The position numbers and the translations under genes were made by a program. From Alphaproteobacteria bacterium (GTDB lineage: Bacteria; Pseudomonadota; Alphaproteobacteria; Thalassobaculales; Thalassobaculaceae): 64,000 nt of DNA. The notes under the pieces are model-generated. The model was not told the origin of the DNA. It did not search any database and saw only the letters and a list, made by a program, of their open reading frames with translations. Position 1 is the stretch's first letter. The number at the start of each line of letters is the position of its first letter. Positions 1 through 8,617 of the stretch are shown here, piece after piece. The stretch spans positions 1 to 64,000 of the forward strand of contig JABMNR010000200.1 in NCBI GenBank assembly GCA_013203465.1, written 5' to 3'.

Positions 1-728
1 AACAGGTTGGAGCCGACCACCACGTCGAACCAGTCCGGATGCAGCACGAAATGCGCCGTCAGGATGTCGATATGGTACTTGTCGTTGTCCAGGTCCGGGT
101 ATTCGGCGGCGATGATCTCGAACCGCTCGTCCCAATACGGCATGGTGTGGATGATGCCGTTCGACTTGGTCGCCGAGGTCACTTTCTTCTTGCCGACCCG
201 GCGGCACAGCTCGAAGGCGTAGCGCATCACCCGGTCGGTGCCGAGCCGGGTCATCACCGTCTCCTGCACCGCCATCTCGTAGGGCGTGCCGGTGTGCAGG
301 CGGCCGCCGATCTCGGAGTATTCGCCTTCGTTATTCTCGCGCACCACCCAGAAGTCGATGTCCTCGGGACCACGATTGACCAGCGGACAGGCCATGCCCT
401 TCATCATCCGCACCGGGCGCAGGTTGATGTATTGCTGCATCGCCCGGCGGATCGGGATCAGCAGGCCCCACAGCGACACGTGATCCGGCACGCCGGGAAA
501 ACCAACCGCGCCGAGGAAGATCGAGTCGAACGCCTCAAGCTGCTCCAGCCCGTCCTCCGGCATCAACCGGCCGGTTTTGTGGAACCGCTCGCAGCCCCAG
601 TCGAACTCGGTGAAGGCGAAGTCGAGCCCGTGCTTGGCACCCACCGCCTCCAGCACCTTGATGCCCTCGGGCACCACCTCCCAGCCGATACCGTCACCGG
701 GAATCACCGCGATCTTCATGGCCGACAT
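1..728 (-). CDS. D-malate/tartrate dehydrogenase (isocitrate/isopropylmalate dehydrogenase family), 3' part missing
   Basis: Partial gene: about 242 residues are present and the C-terminus lies beyond base 1. The start at 728 follows GAGGTGA with 4-base spacing; a second ATG nine bases in (719) is too far from it. The N-terminus has the family motif IPGDGIG. Further on are RENNEGEYSEIGG and SATKSNGI, typical of the TtuC/DmlA branch, which oxidatively decarboxylates D-malate, tartrate or related 2-hydroxy acids with NAD and a divalent metal. The metal-binding aspartates of the C-terminal half are outside the window. LeuB and isocitrate dehydrogenase are less likely, because the sequence between the two motifs resembles DmlA/TtuC more closely. 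The true substrate cannot be told from sequence. Confidence 0.85.
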   Translation of the reverse strand, partial: MSAMKIAVIPGDGIGWEVVPEGIKVLEAVGAKHGLDFAFTEFDWGCERFHKTGRLMPEDGLEQLEAFDSIFLGAVGFPGVPDHVSLWGLLIPIRRAMQQYINLRPVRMMKGMACPLVNRGPEDIDFWVVRENNEGEYSEIGGRLHTGTPYEMAVQETVMTRLGTDRVMRYAFELCRRVGKKKVTSATKSNGIIHTMPYWDERFEIIAAEYPDLDNDKYHIDILTAHFVLHPDWFDVVVGSNL

Positions 729-875
729 GCGCTCACCTCGTTGCTTGTTCCGTCGCGTTTATAGAGGGCGCGGTGGGAGAACTGAAGCGAACCCGGCGGC
801 GCCAACGTATTTCCGATTTGCGATGGCTGACCTACGACGCTTGACACCCCCACCCGTCCACCGTTCGATAGCCCC

Positions 876-2252
876 ATGCTCTCCGTGCTCTCGGATCGAA
901 CCTACCGTCATCTGTTCGCCGCTCAGGTAACCAGCCTGGCCGGCACCGGGCTGACGACCGTGGCACTAGCGCTGTTGGCCTACGACATGGCGGGCGGCGA
1001 GGCCGGCATCGTGCTCGGCACCGCGTTTGCGATCAAGATGGTGGTCTACGTCATCCTGGCGCCGGCGATCGCCAGCGTCGCGCACCGGTTGCCCCGGCGC
1101 GGCATGTTGATCGTCCTCGACGTGCTGCGCGCCGGTATCGTGCTGTTCCTGCCGTTCGTGACCGAGGTTTGGGAAATCTATCTTCTGATCGCGTTGTTGC
1201 ATGCCTGCTCGGCCGGGTTCACGCCGGTGTTCCAGGCGACCATCCCGGATGTCCTGAAGGACGAGGCGCGCTACACCAAGGCGCTGTCGTTGGCGCGTCT
1301 GGCCTACGATCTGGAGAACCTGGCGAGCCCGGCGTTGGCGGCGGCGGCGCTGGTGTTCCTGTCCTATGACACGCTGTTCCTCGGCAACGCCGTCACCTTC
1401 CTGGCCTCCGCCGCTCTGGTGGCGATGGTGCGGCTGCCGGCCGTATCCCAGGCGATGCGGCCGACCGGCGCCTGGGCGAACCTGACCTATGGCGCGCGGG
1501 TTTATCTCATGACACCCCGGCTGCGCGGGTTGTTCGCCCTGTCGCTGGCGGTGGCGGCGGCGGGATCCATCGTCATCGTCGACACAGTGGTGCTGGCCCG
1601 CGCCCGGCTCGGCGGCAGCGAGGTCGACACCGCCCTGCTGTTGGCCGCCGTAGGCGGCGGCTCGATGGCCGCGGCGCTGGTTCTGCCTCGGGTGCTGGAG
1701 CGGGTGTCCGACCGGACGGTGATGCTGGCCGGTGGCGGGTTGCTGGTAGCGGCTCTGGCGGTGGGAGCAATGGCGAGCGGATTCCTGATGCTGGCCGTGC
1801 TGTGGATGGTGATCGGTGTTGGCTCCTCATTGGTCCAGATCCCGGCCGGACGCCTGCTACGCCGCTCGGCCCACGACGCCGACCGGCCGGCCGCCTTCGC
1901 GGCGCACTTCACCGGCTCGCATCTGTGTTGGCTGGTCGCCTATCCGTTGGCCGGCTGGTTGGGCGCGCAGCAGTCGGAGCCTTGGTTGGTGTTCGCCGTT
2001 CTTGCCGTCCTCGCCGGTCTTGGCGTCGGCATCGCCGCGCGTGTCTGGCCAACCGGCGACCCGGTGGTTCACGACCACGAGCACGCCTCGATAGACCACA
2101 CGCACCCACATGTTCACGACGACCACCACCAGCACGAACACGACGGTTGGGAAGGCCCCGAACCGCATAGCCATCCGCACCACCACCGGCCGGTGAAACA
2201 CCGCCACCCCTACGTGATCGACCTGCATCACCTGAGCTGGCCGTCGCGTTAG
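876..2252 (+). CDS. MFS exporter with histidine-rich C-terminal tail (NreB/NrsD-like metal efflux candidate)
   Basis: 458 residues. A 12-helix major facilitator core fills roughly residues 12-390, with short loops, a basic stretch (HRLPRRG) after helix 2 and no signal peptide. It resembles the EntS/MFS_3 branch. The last 62 residues (397-458) are a hydrophilic tail carrying 20 histidines alternating with Asp and Glu. Such tails are known on the nickel exporters NreB and NrsD, where they bind metal, so export of nickel, cobalt or a similar cation is inferred but not shown. No metal-sensing regulator is adjacent. The start follows a 147-base gap with no strong ribosome binding site. The gene converges on the broken PhzF gene. 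Confidence 0.85.
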   Translation: MLSVLSDRTYRHLFAAQVTSLAGTGLTTVALALLAYDMAGGEAGIVLGTAFAIKMVVYVILAPAIASVAHRLPRRGMLIVLDVLRAGIVLFLPFVTEVWEIYLLIALLHACSAGFTPVFQATIPDVLKDEARYTKALSLARLAYDLENLASPALAAAALVFLSYDTLFLGNAVTFLASAALVAMVRLPAVSQAMRPTGAWANLTYGARVYLMTPRLRGLFALSLAVAAAGSIVIVDTVVLARARLGGSEVDTALLLAAVGGGSMAAALVLPRVLERVSDRTVMLAGGGLLVAALAVGAMASGFLMLAVLWMVIGVGSSLVQIPAGRLLRRSAHDADRPAAFAAHFTGSHLCWLVAYPLAGWLGAQQSEPWLVFAVLAVLAGLGVGIAARVWPTGDPVVHDHEHASIDHTHPHVHDDHHQHEHDGWEGPEPHSHPHHHRPVKHRHPYVIDLHHLSWPSR

Positions 2253-2267
2253 CGCGCCTAGAGCCGA

Positions 2268-3181
2268 TCAGACTCCTGGAGCCACGATCTCGCCGCGCAT
2301 CATCGCCACACAGCGACCGCCGACGCGGATCGCGGTCGTGACACCGCCGGCGCGATCGGCCGCCGCCGCCAGCAAGGACGGACGGCCCATCTCCACCCCC
2401 TGGGCGATGCGCAACGCCATCGTGCCGTCGCCGGGGCCATCCAGCTCGGCCAACAACCCCATCAGGGCGGCGTTGGCGCTGCCGGTGGCCGGGTCTTCCG
2501 GAACGCCGTCCAAGGGGGCGACCATGCGGGCGCGGATGTCGACCGTATCGTTGCCGCCCGTGCGCACATAGCAATGGATGTCCGGCGCGGTTTTGCCGAC
2601 CAGAACCCGTTCCATCGCCGCGACGTCGCCCCGCACCGCCTGCAACGCGGCCCGGTCGACCAGCTCGGCCAGGACGAACGGCAACCCGACCGAGCCCTCG
2701 ACCGGCTGATGGTTGTCCAAGCGAATCTGGTCGGGCGACAGGCTGAGACAGGCGGCCACGTCTTCGGCCGGGACCAGGGAACCCCGGCTAAACGGCTGCG
2801 GCGCGGTCAGGGTGGCACCGACCGGTCGGCCCTCCTCGATCATCAGCGTAATCGGCACCAGACCGGCCTTTTCCTCGAACATCACGCGATCGCCAATCTC
2901 TCGCTCAAACACCGCCCGCGCCACGCCAGCACGGTGGCGGTGCCGACGTTCGGATGACCGGCGAACGGTACCTCCTGGGTCGGTGTGAAAATTCGCACCT
3001 GTGCCGTATGCGCCGGGTCCTTCGGCGGCAGCACGAAGGTGGTCTCCGAGTAGTTGAACTCCCGGGCCACCGCCTGCATCGCCTCGGTGCTCAATTTCTC
3101 CCCGCCGAACACCACCGCCAACGGGTTGCCGCCAAACGCGGCGTCGGTGAACACATCCACGGTTTCATAGGTCAGGGTCAT
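2268..3181 (-). pseudogene. PhzF-family isomerase, interrupted by a one-base frameshift
   Basis: Two overlapping reading frames together make one PhzF-type protein of about 304 residues, the normal family length. The N-terminal frame (from 3181) has [16 protein letters not shown], the catalytic Glu region (FNYSETTFV) and [14 protein letters not shown]. It then loses homology and stops at 2882. The C-terminal frame resumes with ARAVFERE and FEEKAGLVPI and keeps DPATGSANAAL near its end. Restoring one base near 2925 joins them exactly. PhzF proteins isomerise trans-2,3-dihydro-3-hydroxyanthranilate in phenazine synthesis, but most family members have unknown substrates. No slippery heptamer is visible, so this is a recent inactivation or a sequencing error. 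It is the last gene of a leftward run with alaX and the dehydratase. Confidence 0.75.
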
Positions 3182-3268
3182 GACATGGCTCTCCTGTTCG
3201 CGCCCGGAGGCACGGTGTCGGTCAATCCAAGGTCAGGGTCCCGGCCGTGCGAGCCGGGAAGCACCGGC

Positions 3269-3979
3269 TCAGTCGGCCAGCACGATGTTGATCCGGCGGT
3301 TCTGCTTGCCCTTGTTCTCGATCTTGGTGACCGCGAGCCGGCCAACCTCGCCGGTCGACTTCAAATGAGTGCCGCCGCAGGGTTGGTAGTCGACCGCGTC
3401 GCCGATGCGGATCATCCGCACCTTGCCCGCCCCGGTCGGCGGCTTCACCGACATGGTGCGCACCAGATCCGGATTGCTTTCCAGCTCGGCGTCGGTGATC
3501 CAGCCGATGCTGACCGGGTGATCGCCAGCAAGCACGGCGTTCAGCGTCTCGGTCAGCGCGTCCTTGTCCGGCACGTTCTCAGGCGCGAGATCGAAGTCGA
3601 GCCGGCCTTTGCCGTCGCCGACCTGGCCGCCGGTCACCCCGCCCTGCACCAGCGAGCAGAGGATGTGCATCGCGGTGTGGATGCGCATGTGGCGATAGCG
3701 GCGATCCCAGTCGAGAGTGGCGGTCACCGCATCGCCGACCGAGAGCGTCGGCGCGCCTTCCGCCGGAACATGGGCGATCCCGCCGTCGACCTTGCGGGTG
3801 TCGACGATCGCCACCTTTGTGCCGTCGGCGCGGATAAGCACACCACTATCCCCCGGCTGACCGCCGCCGGTCGGGTAGAACACCGTGCGATCGAGCACCA
3901 CACCGCTGTCACCCACGGCGGTCACCGTCGCCTCACAACTCTTCTGATACGCATCCTCGCGAAACAGCTCCTCGGTCAT
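3269..3979 (-). CDS. alaX: Alanyl-tRNA editing protein AlaX
   Basis: 236 residues. A free-standing homologue of the alanyl-tRNA synthetase editing domain, which hydrolyses Ser-tRNA(Ala) or Gly-tRNA(Ala) in the cytoplasm. The zinc ligands are complete: HTAMH (H101, H105) and CGGTH (C201, H205). The conserved YPTGGGQPGD stretch lies near residues 35-44. The length fits AlaX-M, which carries the extra N-terminal beta-barrel. The start codon overlaps the stop of the upstream dehydratase gene by four bases (ATGA), so the two are translationally coupled. Confidence 0.93.
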   Translation of the reverse strand: MTEELFREDAYQKSCEATVTAVGDSGVVLDRTVFYPTGGGQPGDSGVLIRADGTKVAIVDTRKVDGGIAHVPAEGAPTLSVGDAVTATLDWDRRYRHMRIHTAMHILCSLVQGGVTGGQVGDGKGRLDFDLAPENVPDKDALTETLNAVLAGDHPVSIGWITDAELESNPDLVRTMSVKPPTGAGKVRMIRIGDAVDYQPCGGTHLKSTGEVGRLAVTKIENKGKQNRRINIVLAD

Positions 3980-4965
3980 GCGGCATCCTTCTCGTTCAAC
4001 GCGGCCTCGGTCAGTGCCGCCTGGTAGACGGGCATATCCACATTACCACCGGTCAGGATCACGCCAACCTTGCGTCCGGCCCAGCTCGCGCGTTGTTGCA
4101 GCAGAGCGGCAAGCGGCGCGGCACCGGCGCCTTCGGCGAGGTTGTGGGTGTCGGTGTAGTAGTGGCGCATGGCGGCCTTGATCTCGGCCTCCGACACCCG
4201 GATGATACCGGCCGCACCCGCCAGGATCGGTTGCAACGCGCGGTCGATCGGCACCCGGCAGGCCACGCCGTCGGCCATGGTGTCGGCGCTGTTGGTCGAG
4301 ATCAGCTCACCGGCCTCGAAACTGAGGGCGTAGGCCGGCGCGTTCTCCGCCACCACGCCCCAGACCTCGGCCTTGGAGCCGACGGCATCGCGCGCCGCCA
4401 TCACCCCGCAAATGCCCGAGCCGAGACCGATCGGCACGAACACCGCCGCCAGATCGGGCACCGCGCGAAACAACTCCAGCCCATAGGTGCCGACGCCGGC
4501 GACCAGGATCGGATCGAAGCTGTCGACCATGTGGAGCTTCTTCTCCTCGGCCAGTTGCTTGGTGTATTCGAAACTCTCCTGGAAATCGTGACCGTGGACG
4601 ATCAGCTCCGCACCCCAGGCCCGCATGGCGGCGTTCTTCTCGACCGAATTGCCCTCGGGCACCACAACGGTCGAGGTCAACCCGGCCCTGGTCGCGGCGA
4701 AGGCGACCGACTGTCCATGATTGCCCCGGGTGGCGGCGATCACGCCCTTAACCGTGGGGTCGGTACGGCGCAGCTGATCCATGTAGACGATGCCGCCGCG
4801 AATCTTGAAGGCGCCGGCCGGGGTCTGGTTCTCGTGCTTGACCCACAGCTCGCAGCCCGCGCGTTCAGCCAGCAACGGCCAGCAGTATTGCGGCGTGGCG
4901 GGCATGACGGTGTGCACAAGCGCCGCCGCCCGTTCCAGTTCGTGCAAACCCACATGCTCGCTCAT
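3976..4965 (-). CDS. Threonine/serine dehydratase (PLP-dependent, fold type II)
   Basis: 329 residues. Deaminates threonine or serine to the 2-oxo acid and ammonia using PLP. The PLP lysine is K54 in GAFKIRGG, the asparagine loop is ATRGNHGQS, the phosphate loop is GLGSGICG, and the C-terminus has ILTGGN. There is no C-terminal ACT regulatory domain, so it is the short catabolic form rather than the biosynthetic IlvA. Some close relatives use threo-3-hydroxyaspartate, which cannot be excluded. GGAGAC precedes the start at a good distance. It sits between a SnoaL-like gene (11-base gap) and alaX (4-base overlap), suggesting one operon for handling serine or threonine. Confidence 0.9.
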   Translation of the reverse strand: MSEHVGLHELERAAALVHTVMPATPQYCWPLLAERAGCELWVKHENQTPAGAFKIRGGIVYMDQLRRTDPTVKGVIAATRGNHGQSVAFAATRAGLTSTVVVPEGNSVEKNAAMRAWGAELIVHGHDFQESFEYTKQLAEEKKLHMVDSFDPILVAGVGTYGLELFRAVPDLAAVFVPIGLGSGICGVMAARDAVGSKAEVWGVVAENAPAYALSFEAGELISTNSADTMADGVACRVPIDRALQPILAGAAGIIRVSEAEIKAAMRHYYTDTHNLAEGAGAAPLAALLQQRASWAGRKVGVILTGGNVDMPVYQAALTEAALNEKDAA

Positions 4966-4976
4966 CGCTCTGTCTC

Positions 4977-5396
4977 CTATCCGTCCAAACCCAGTTGCCG
5001 ACGCACCGCCACCAGATCGCCCAGGACCCAGATCGCGCCGATCTTGCCCGCCCCGTCGCCGGTGAAGAACGCGGCCCCGGCATAGTCGATCCGCCGTCCG
5101 GTCGGCGCCACCCCCCAGAACACCCCGCGATGGGTGCCATGAAAGCGCATCCGTGCCGCCGCCCGTCCACCGTCATCGGCGACCAGCGATTGGATCGCGC
5201 AGACGAAATCGGGGAACGCCGCCCGCACCTCGTCGCGATAGGCGAGAAAGCCGGCGCGCCCGGCGCGAATGTCGTCGAACGACCCACGAAAATCGAGGTT
5301 CTCCGCCAGCACCTCCTCGGCCGCTTCGGTGCTCCAGGCGTTCCAGACCTCGGCGTAGAAGCGTTCGACCAAGCGCGCCGTTGAACCAGTGGGCAT
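4977..5396 (-). CDS. SnoaL-like/ester cyclase family protein (NTF2-like fold)
   Basis: 139 residues. The pattern FYAEVWNAWS, FDDIRAGRAGFLAYRDEVRA, FPDF and FHGTHRGVFWGVAPTGR is typical of SnoaL-like polyketide cyclase relatives, small alpha+beta barrels that bind diverse hydrophobic ligands. Most bacterial members have no known substrate, and nothing here suggests a polyketide pathway. The ATG at 5396 is chosen because AGGAGG lies five bases upstream; the in-frame GTG at 5414 would place that site inside the gene. It is the first gene of a leftward run with the dehydratase and alaX, and it faces the MocR regulator across 97 bases. Confidence 0.8.
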   Translation of the reverse strand: MPTGSTARLVERFYAEVWNAWSTEAAEEVLAENLDFRGSFDDIRAGRAGFLAYRDEVRAAFPDFVCAIQSLVADDGGRAAARMRFHGTHRGVFWGVAPTGRRIDYAGAAFFTGDGAGKIGAIWVLGDLVAVRRQLGLDG

Positions 5397-5428
5397 GCCC
5401 GCCTCCTTTGTCACCCGAACAATTCAGC

Positions 5429-5461
5429 TATTGTGTCGATCTATTTCCGATTTATTGTATC
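5429..5461. promoter_or_regulatory. Direct repeat in the SnoaL/MocR divergent promoter region
   Basis: TATTGTGTC (5429-5437) recurs as TATTGTATC (5453-5461), eight of nine bases identical, with starts 24 bases apart, about two helical turns on the same face. MocR-type regulators commonly bind direct repeats near their own genes, so this is a candidate operator for the adjacent regulator. The pair could also be read as a promoter for the regulator: TTGTGT at 5431 and TATTGT at 5453, with 16-base spacing. A weaker copy, CATTGTCAC, begins at 5484. Confidence 0.45.
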
Positions 5462-5493
5462 CATTGACGTCGCGCAATCGAAACATTGTCACC

Positions 5494-6903
5494 ATGACAC
5501 AGTGGATACCCATCCTCGATGCCCATGCCGGACCCCGGTACCGGGCGATCGCCGACGCCATCGCCGAGGATATCGCAAGCGGCGCCCTTGTGCCCGGCGC
5601 CCGATTGCCGACCCACCGGGAGCTTGCCTGGCGGCTTGGCGTCACCGTCGGCACGGTGACCCGCGCTTATAAGGACGCGGCGGCCCGCGGTCTGATCGAT
5701 GGCGAGATCGGGCGCGGCAGCTTCGTGCGCGAGCGCCGGCCGAGCGGCTGGGGCGCGGTCACCGACACCACCAACAACCCGATCGATTTCGGCCTCAACT
5801 TCCCACCGGCGATGGATCAATCGGAGGCCGCCCTGCGCGCCACCCTGGCACAGATCGCGACCGACGATCATGGACCGTCCCTGGCCGCCTACGATCCCGC
5901 CGGCGGGCGCGAGGCGCATCGCGCCAGCCTGGCCCGCTGGCTGACGGCCAACGGAGTGGCCACCCGTGCCGACGACGTGGTCATCACCGCCGGTGCTCAG
6001 AACGCCATTACCGTGGCGCTGATGGCGTTGACCGAACCGGGGGACGCGGTGCTGTGCGAGGCGCTGACCCACCCCGGTTTCAAGACCATCGCCGCGCGCC
6101 TGCGCGTCCGAACCGTGCCGGTGGAGATCGACCGCGACGGCGTGGTGCCCGACGCCGTGGAATCGGCGATCCGGTTGAACCGCCCCAAGGCCATCTTTCT
6201 GATCCCGACGCTGCACAATCCGACCACCGCCACCTTGAGCGCGGAGCGCCGAGGAGCGATCGCCGAGATGGTGGCGCGCCATGGGGTGCCGTTGATCGAG
6301 GACGACATCTACCGCGCCTTTGCCGGCGACGACGCCGCGCCCGTGCCGCCACCGATCGCCAGCCTGGCGCCGGAGCACACGCTCTACCTCGCCAGCACGT
6401 CGAAACATCTGGCGCCAGGGCTGCGGGTCGGCGCGCTTCGGGTGCCGAAGCCGCTGCGCGCGCGGCTGGTCGCCGCCTTGCGCGACACCTTGTGGATGGC
6501 GCCGCCGCTGATGGTCGAGATACTGGTCCGGTGGCTGGCGGACGGCACCGCCGACCGATTGACCCAAGGCAAGCGGCGGGAGCAAGCCGCTCGAACCGCG
6601 CTCGCGCGCGCGCATCTGGGCGATTGGCTGACGCCCGCCCCGACCAGCGCGCCGCACCATTGGCTCACCCTGCCGCAACCGTGGACCGGCGCGGAAGCGG
6701 CCGACGCGTTGCGGCGGGACGGTATCACCGTGGCCGATGGGACGGTGTTCGCCGCCGCTTCCGGCGCTGGCCGCAATCATGTCCGGCTGGCGCTTGGCCG
6801 GCCCGAGGAACGCGAGGCGGTGGCGCGCGGGCTGCGAACGATCGCCGAAACCTTGGCGGAGAACCCCAACTTGGCCCCCAGCCTCGACCGCGAGGTGGTG
6901 TGA
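5494..6903 (+). CDS. MocR/PdxR-type transcriptional regulator (GntR winged helix plus class I aminotransferase domain)
   Basis: 469 residues from the ATG at 5494; earlier in-frame codons run back through the intergenic region and lack a site. Residues about 15-80 form a GntR winged helix (LPTHRELAWRLGVTVGTVTRAY). Residues about 105-460 form a fold-type I aminotransferase domain with the PLP lysine K304 in STSKHLAPGLR, plus the LIPTLHNPT and EDDIY motifs. In this family PLP or an amino-acid-PLP adduct is the effector. A direct repeat lies just upstream. The divergent neighbour run contains a PLP-dependent threonine dehydratase, a plausible target, and the cupin gene follows 20 bases downstream. 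Confidence 0.92.
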   Translation: MTQWIPILDAHAGPRYRAIADAIAEDIASGALVPGARLPTHRELAWRLGVTVGTVTRAYKDAAARGLIDGEIGRGSFVRERRPSGWGAVTDTTNNPIDFGLNFPPAMDQSEAALRATLAQIATDDHGPSLAAYDPAGGREAHRASLARWLTANGVATRADDVVITAGAQNAITVALMALTEPGDAVLCEALTHPGFKTIAARLRVRTVPVEIDRDGVVPDAVESAIRLNRPKAIFLIPTLHNPTTATLSAERRGAIAEMVARHGVPLIEDDIYRAFAGDDAAPVPPPIASLAPEHTLYLASTSKHLAPGLRVGALRVPKPLRARLVAALRDTLWMAPPLMVEILVRWLADGTADRLTQGKRREQAARTALARAHLGDWLTPAPTSAPHHWLTLPQPWTGAEAADALRRDGITVADGTVFAAASGAGRNHVRLALGRPEEREAVARGLRTIAETLAENPNLAPSLDREVV

Positions 6904-6923
6904 ACACATGGAGGAACACGATC

Positions 6924-7256
6924 ATGGACCATGACTGGCATGCCGGCCTGGAAGACGTCCTGGCCGGAATCCCCGACCCGGCGACCGGCAAGCGGTCGAG
7001 CTTTCCGATCCGGCACGGCACCATGCGAACCGGCCTGTACGCGCCGGTCGGCAGCGATGCGCAAGAGCCGCACGATCAGGACGAAATCTACATCGTTCTC
7101 TCGGGCACCGGCCGGTTCCGGCGGGGTGCGGAGAGCGTCGAATTCAAGCCCGGCGATGTTCTGTTCGTCCCGGCCCGCATGGATCATCGCTTCGAGGTTT
7201 TCAGTGACGATTTCCAAACCTGGGTGGTGTTCTGGGGACCGGCCGGTGGCGAGTGA
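6924..7256 (+). CDS. Small cupin-domain protein
   Basis: 110 residues, a single cupin_2 barrel. The first cupin motif contains EPHDQDEIYIVLSGTG and the second FKPGDVLFVPARMDHRFE, so His and Glu metal ligands are present in the usual places. Single-domain cupins of this size serve as enzymes, isomerases or ligand-binding proteins, and no substrate can be assigned. GGAGG lies nine bases before the start. The gene follows the MocR regulator closely and is probably cotranscribed with it. Confidence 0.85.
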   Translation: MDHDWHAGLEDVLAGIPDPATGKRSSFPIRHGTMRTGLYAPVGSDAQEPHDQDEIYIVLSGTGRFRRGAESVEFKPGDVLFVPARMDHRFEVFSDDFQTWVVFWGPAGGE

Positions 7257-7351
7257 CGCCTCACGGCGTTGTGGCCGAACAAACGCGTCGAACGCGGCAA
7301 AAATTGAGATGCATCAACGCCACGATCGCTCGGTGAGTTACCGTTGTTTGT

Positions 7352-7768
7352 ATGGTTTGCTCACCGGCTCGTTCCTCGGTCCTTGTGCCCACGCTGTTGG
7401 GGCGAGACTGCGTGCGACGGGCCTATCTGCTGGTAGCGGCCGATCACCATGGACTGACACTTGAGGATTGGCTGCTTGAAATGTCCAGCCTGCACGGCCC
7501 CACGATCCGAGAATCCTGCCGGCCGCTGTTCGATGGCGAGGCCCTCGAGACCGCGTTGGTCGGCTTGCCCGGATTGACTGGATGCTTGTTCGCGGTGTTC
7601 GACTACCGGGTGAGCACCACGCCCGAGCGGCGGCGGGTTCTTCGGGTCCGCGGCCCAAGCCTGGTGGACCTGCGGCGCGGTGGGCCAGTTTCCCACGCCG
7701 TCGACCGCACGATCGATCGTTTGACGTTAAATCTCGGCTGCGTTCACAGCCTGCGGGAAGGCTGGTAG
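7352..7768 (+). CDS. Hypothetical protein, 138 residues, no recognised family
   Basis: An open frame in the 533-base gap between the cupin gene and thiD. Codon third positions are mostly G or C, as in neighbouring genes, and the opposite-strand frames are shorter. The protein is soluble-looking, with four cysteines spread along it and an Arg-rich segment (ERRRVLRVRGP) around residue 92. I recognise no motif. There is no good ribosome binding site, and a start further in is possible. It may be a genuine lineage-specific gene or a chance frame. Confidence 0.4.
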   Translation: MVCSPARSSVLVPTLLGRDCVRRAYLLVAADHHGLTLEDWLLEMSSLHGPTIRESCRPLFDGEALETALVGLPGLTGCLFAVFDYRVSTTPERRRVLRVRGPSLVDLRRGGPVSHAVDRTIDRLTLNLGCVHSLREGW

Positions 7769-7789
7769 GAACGGCGATCGAAGGTCAGG

Positions 7790-8617
7790 TCAGGCGTTCA
7801 GGCGGACCGTGTGGCTGTGATTCAACGGGCCGTGCCCACCACCCAAGCCCGGCGCGGTTCTGATCGCCGTGGCGACATACCCCCGGGCGCGCCGCACCGC
7901 GTCGGCCAAGGCCATGCCCTGAGACAAGCCGCAGGCAATCGCCGACGCCAGGGTGCAGCCGGTGCCGTGGGTGTGTGGCGTGACGTAGCGCGGCCCCCGG
8001 AACGCCTCGATCCCATCGCCGGTCGCCAGCAGATCGACCAGGGCCTCGCCGCCCAGATGCCCACCCTTCAGCAGCACCGCGCGCGATCCCAGGGACAGCA
8101 GCGTCTCGGCGGCTTGGCGCATGCCGTCCTCGTCGCGGATCGTCATGCCGGTCAGCAGTTCCGCCTCCGGCAGGTTCGGGGTCAGGACATCGGCGAGAGG
8201 TATCAGGCGAGCCTTGAGGATGCCCATGGCCGACGGCTCCAACAGCGGGTGCCCACCCTTGGCCACCATCACCGGGTCGACCACCACCGGTACGCCCGCG
8301 AGCTTCAGCTCCAGCACGTCGCATACGGCGTCGATCACCACCGCCGAGTGCAGCATGCCGGTCTTCACCGCGTCGGCGCCAATGTCGTCGATCACCAACT
8401 CCATCTGCTGCCGGAGAAAGTCGATCGGCACCTCGTGGATGCCGAACACGCCCCGCGTGTTCTGAGCGGTCAGCGCGGTGATCGCGGTCATGGCGTAACC
8501 ACCCAACGCCGTCACCGCCTTGAGATCCGCCTGAATGCCCGCCCCGCCACCGGAATCCGATCCGGCGACGATCAACACCCGGCCGTGCTGTCGGCGGGGT
8601 TCCGCGTCCGGGCTCAT
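7790..8617 (-). CDS. thiD: Hydroxymethylpyrimidine/phosphomethylpyrimidine kinase
   Basis: 275 residues. Phosphorylates HMP and then HMP-phosphate in thiamine biosynthesis. A ribokinase-fold protein with the ThiD signature [18 protein letters not shown] at residues about 15-32, TALTAQNT in the substrate pocket, DPVMVAKGG, and the anion-hole/catalytic-base motif [13 protein letters not shown] near residue 220. The start overlaps the glmM stop by four bases, so it is coupled to the end of the long leftward block. It probably supplies HMP-PP to ThiE, encoded at 30.5 kb. Confidence 0.95.
   Translation of the reverse strand: MSPDAEPRRQHGRVLIVAGSDSGGGAGIQADLKAVTALGGYAMTAITALTAQNTRGVFGIHEVPIDFLRQQMELVIDDIGADAVKTGMLHSAVVIDAVCDVLELKLAGVPVVVDPVMVAKGGHPLLEPSAMGILKARLIPLADVLTPNLPEAELLTGMTIRDEDGMRQAAETLLSLGSRAVLLKGGHLGGEALVDLLATGDGIEAFRGPRYVTPHTHGTGCTLASAIACGLSQGMALADAVRRARGYVATAIRTAPGLGGGHGPLNHSHTVRLNA

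Noticed and set aside
2882-2945. Programmed frameshifting in the PhzF gene
   Set aside because: No slippery heptamer or downstream pseudoknot was seen; a plain one-base loss explains it.
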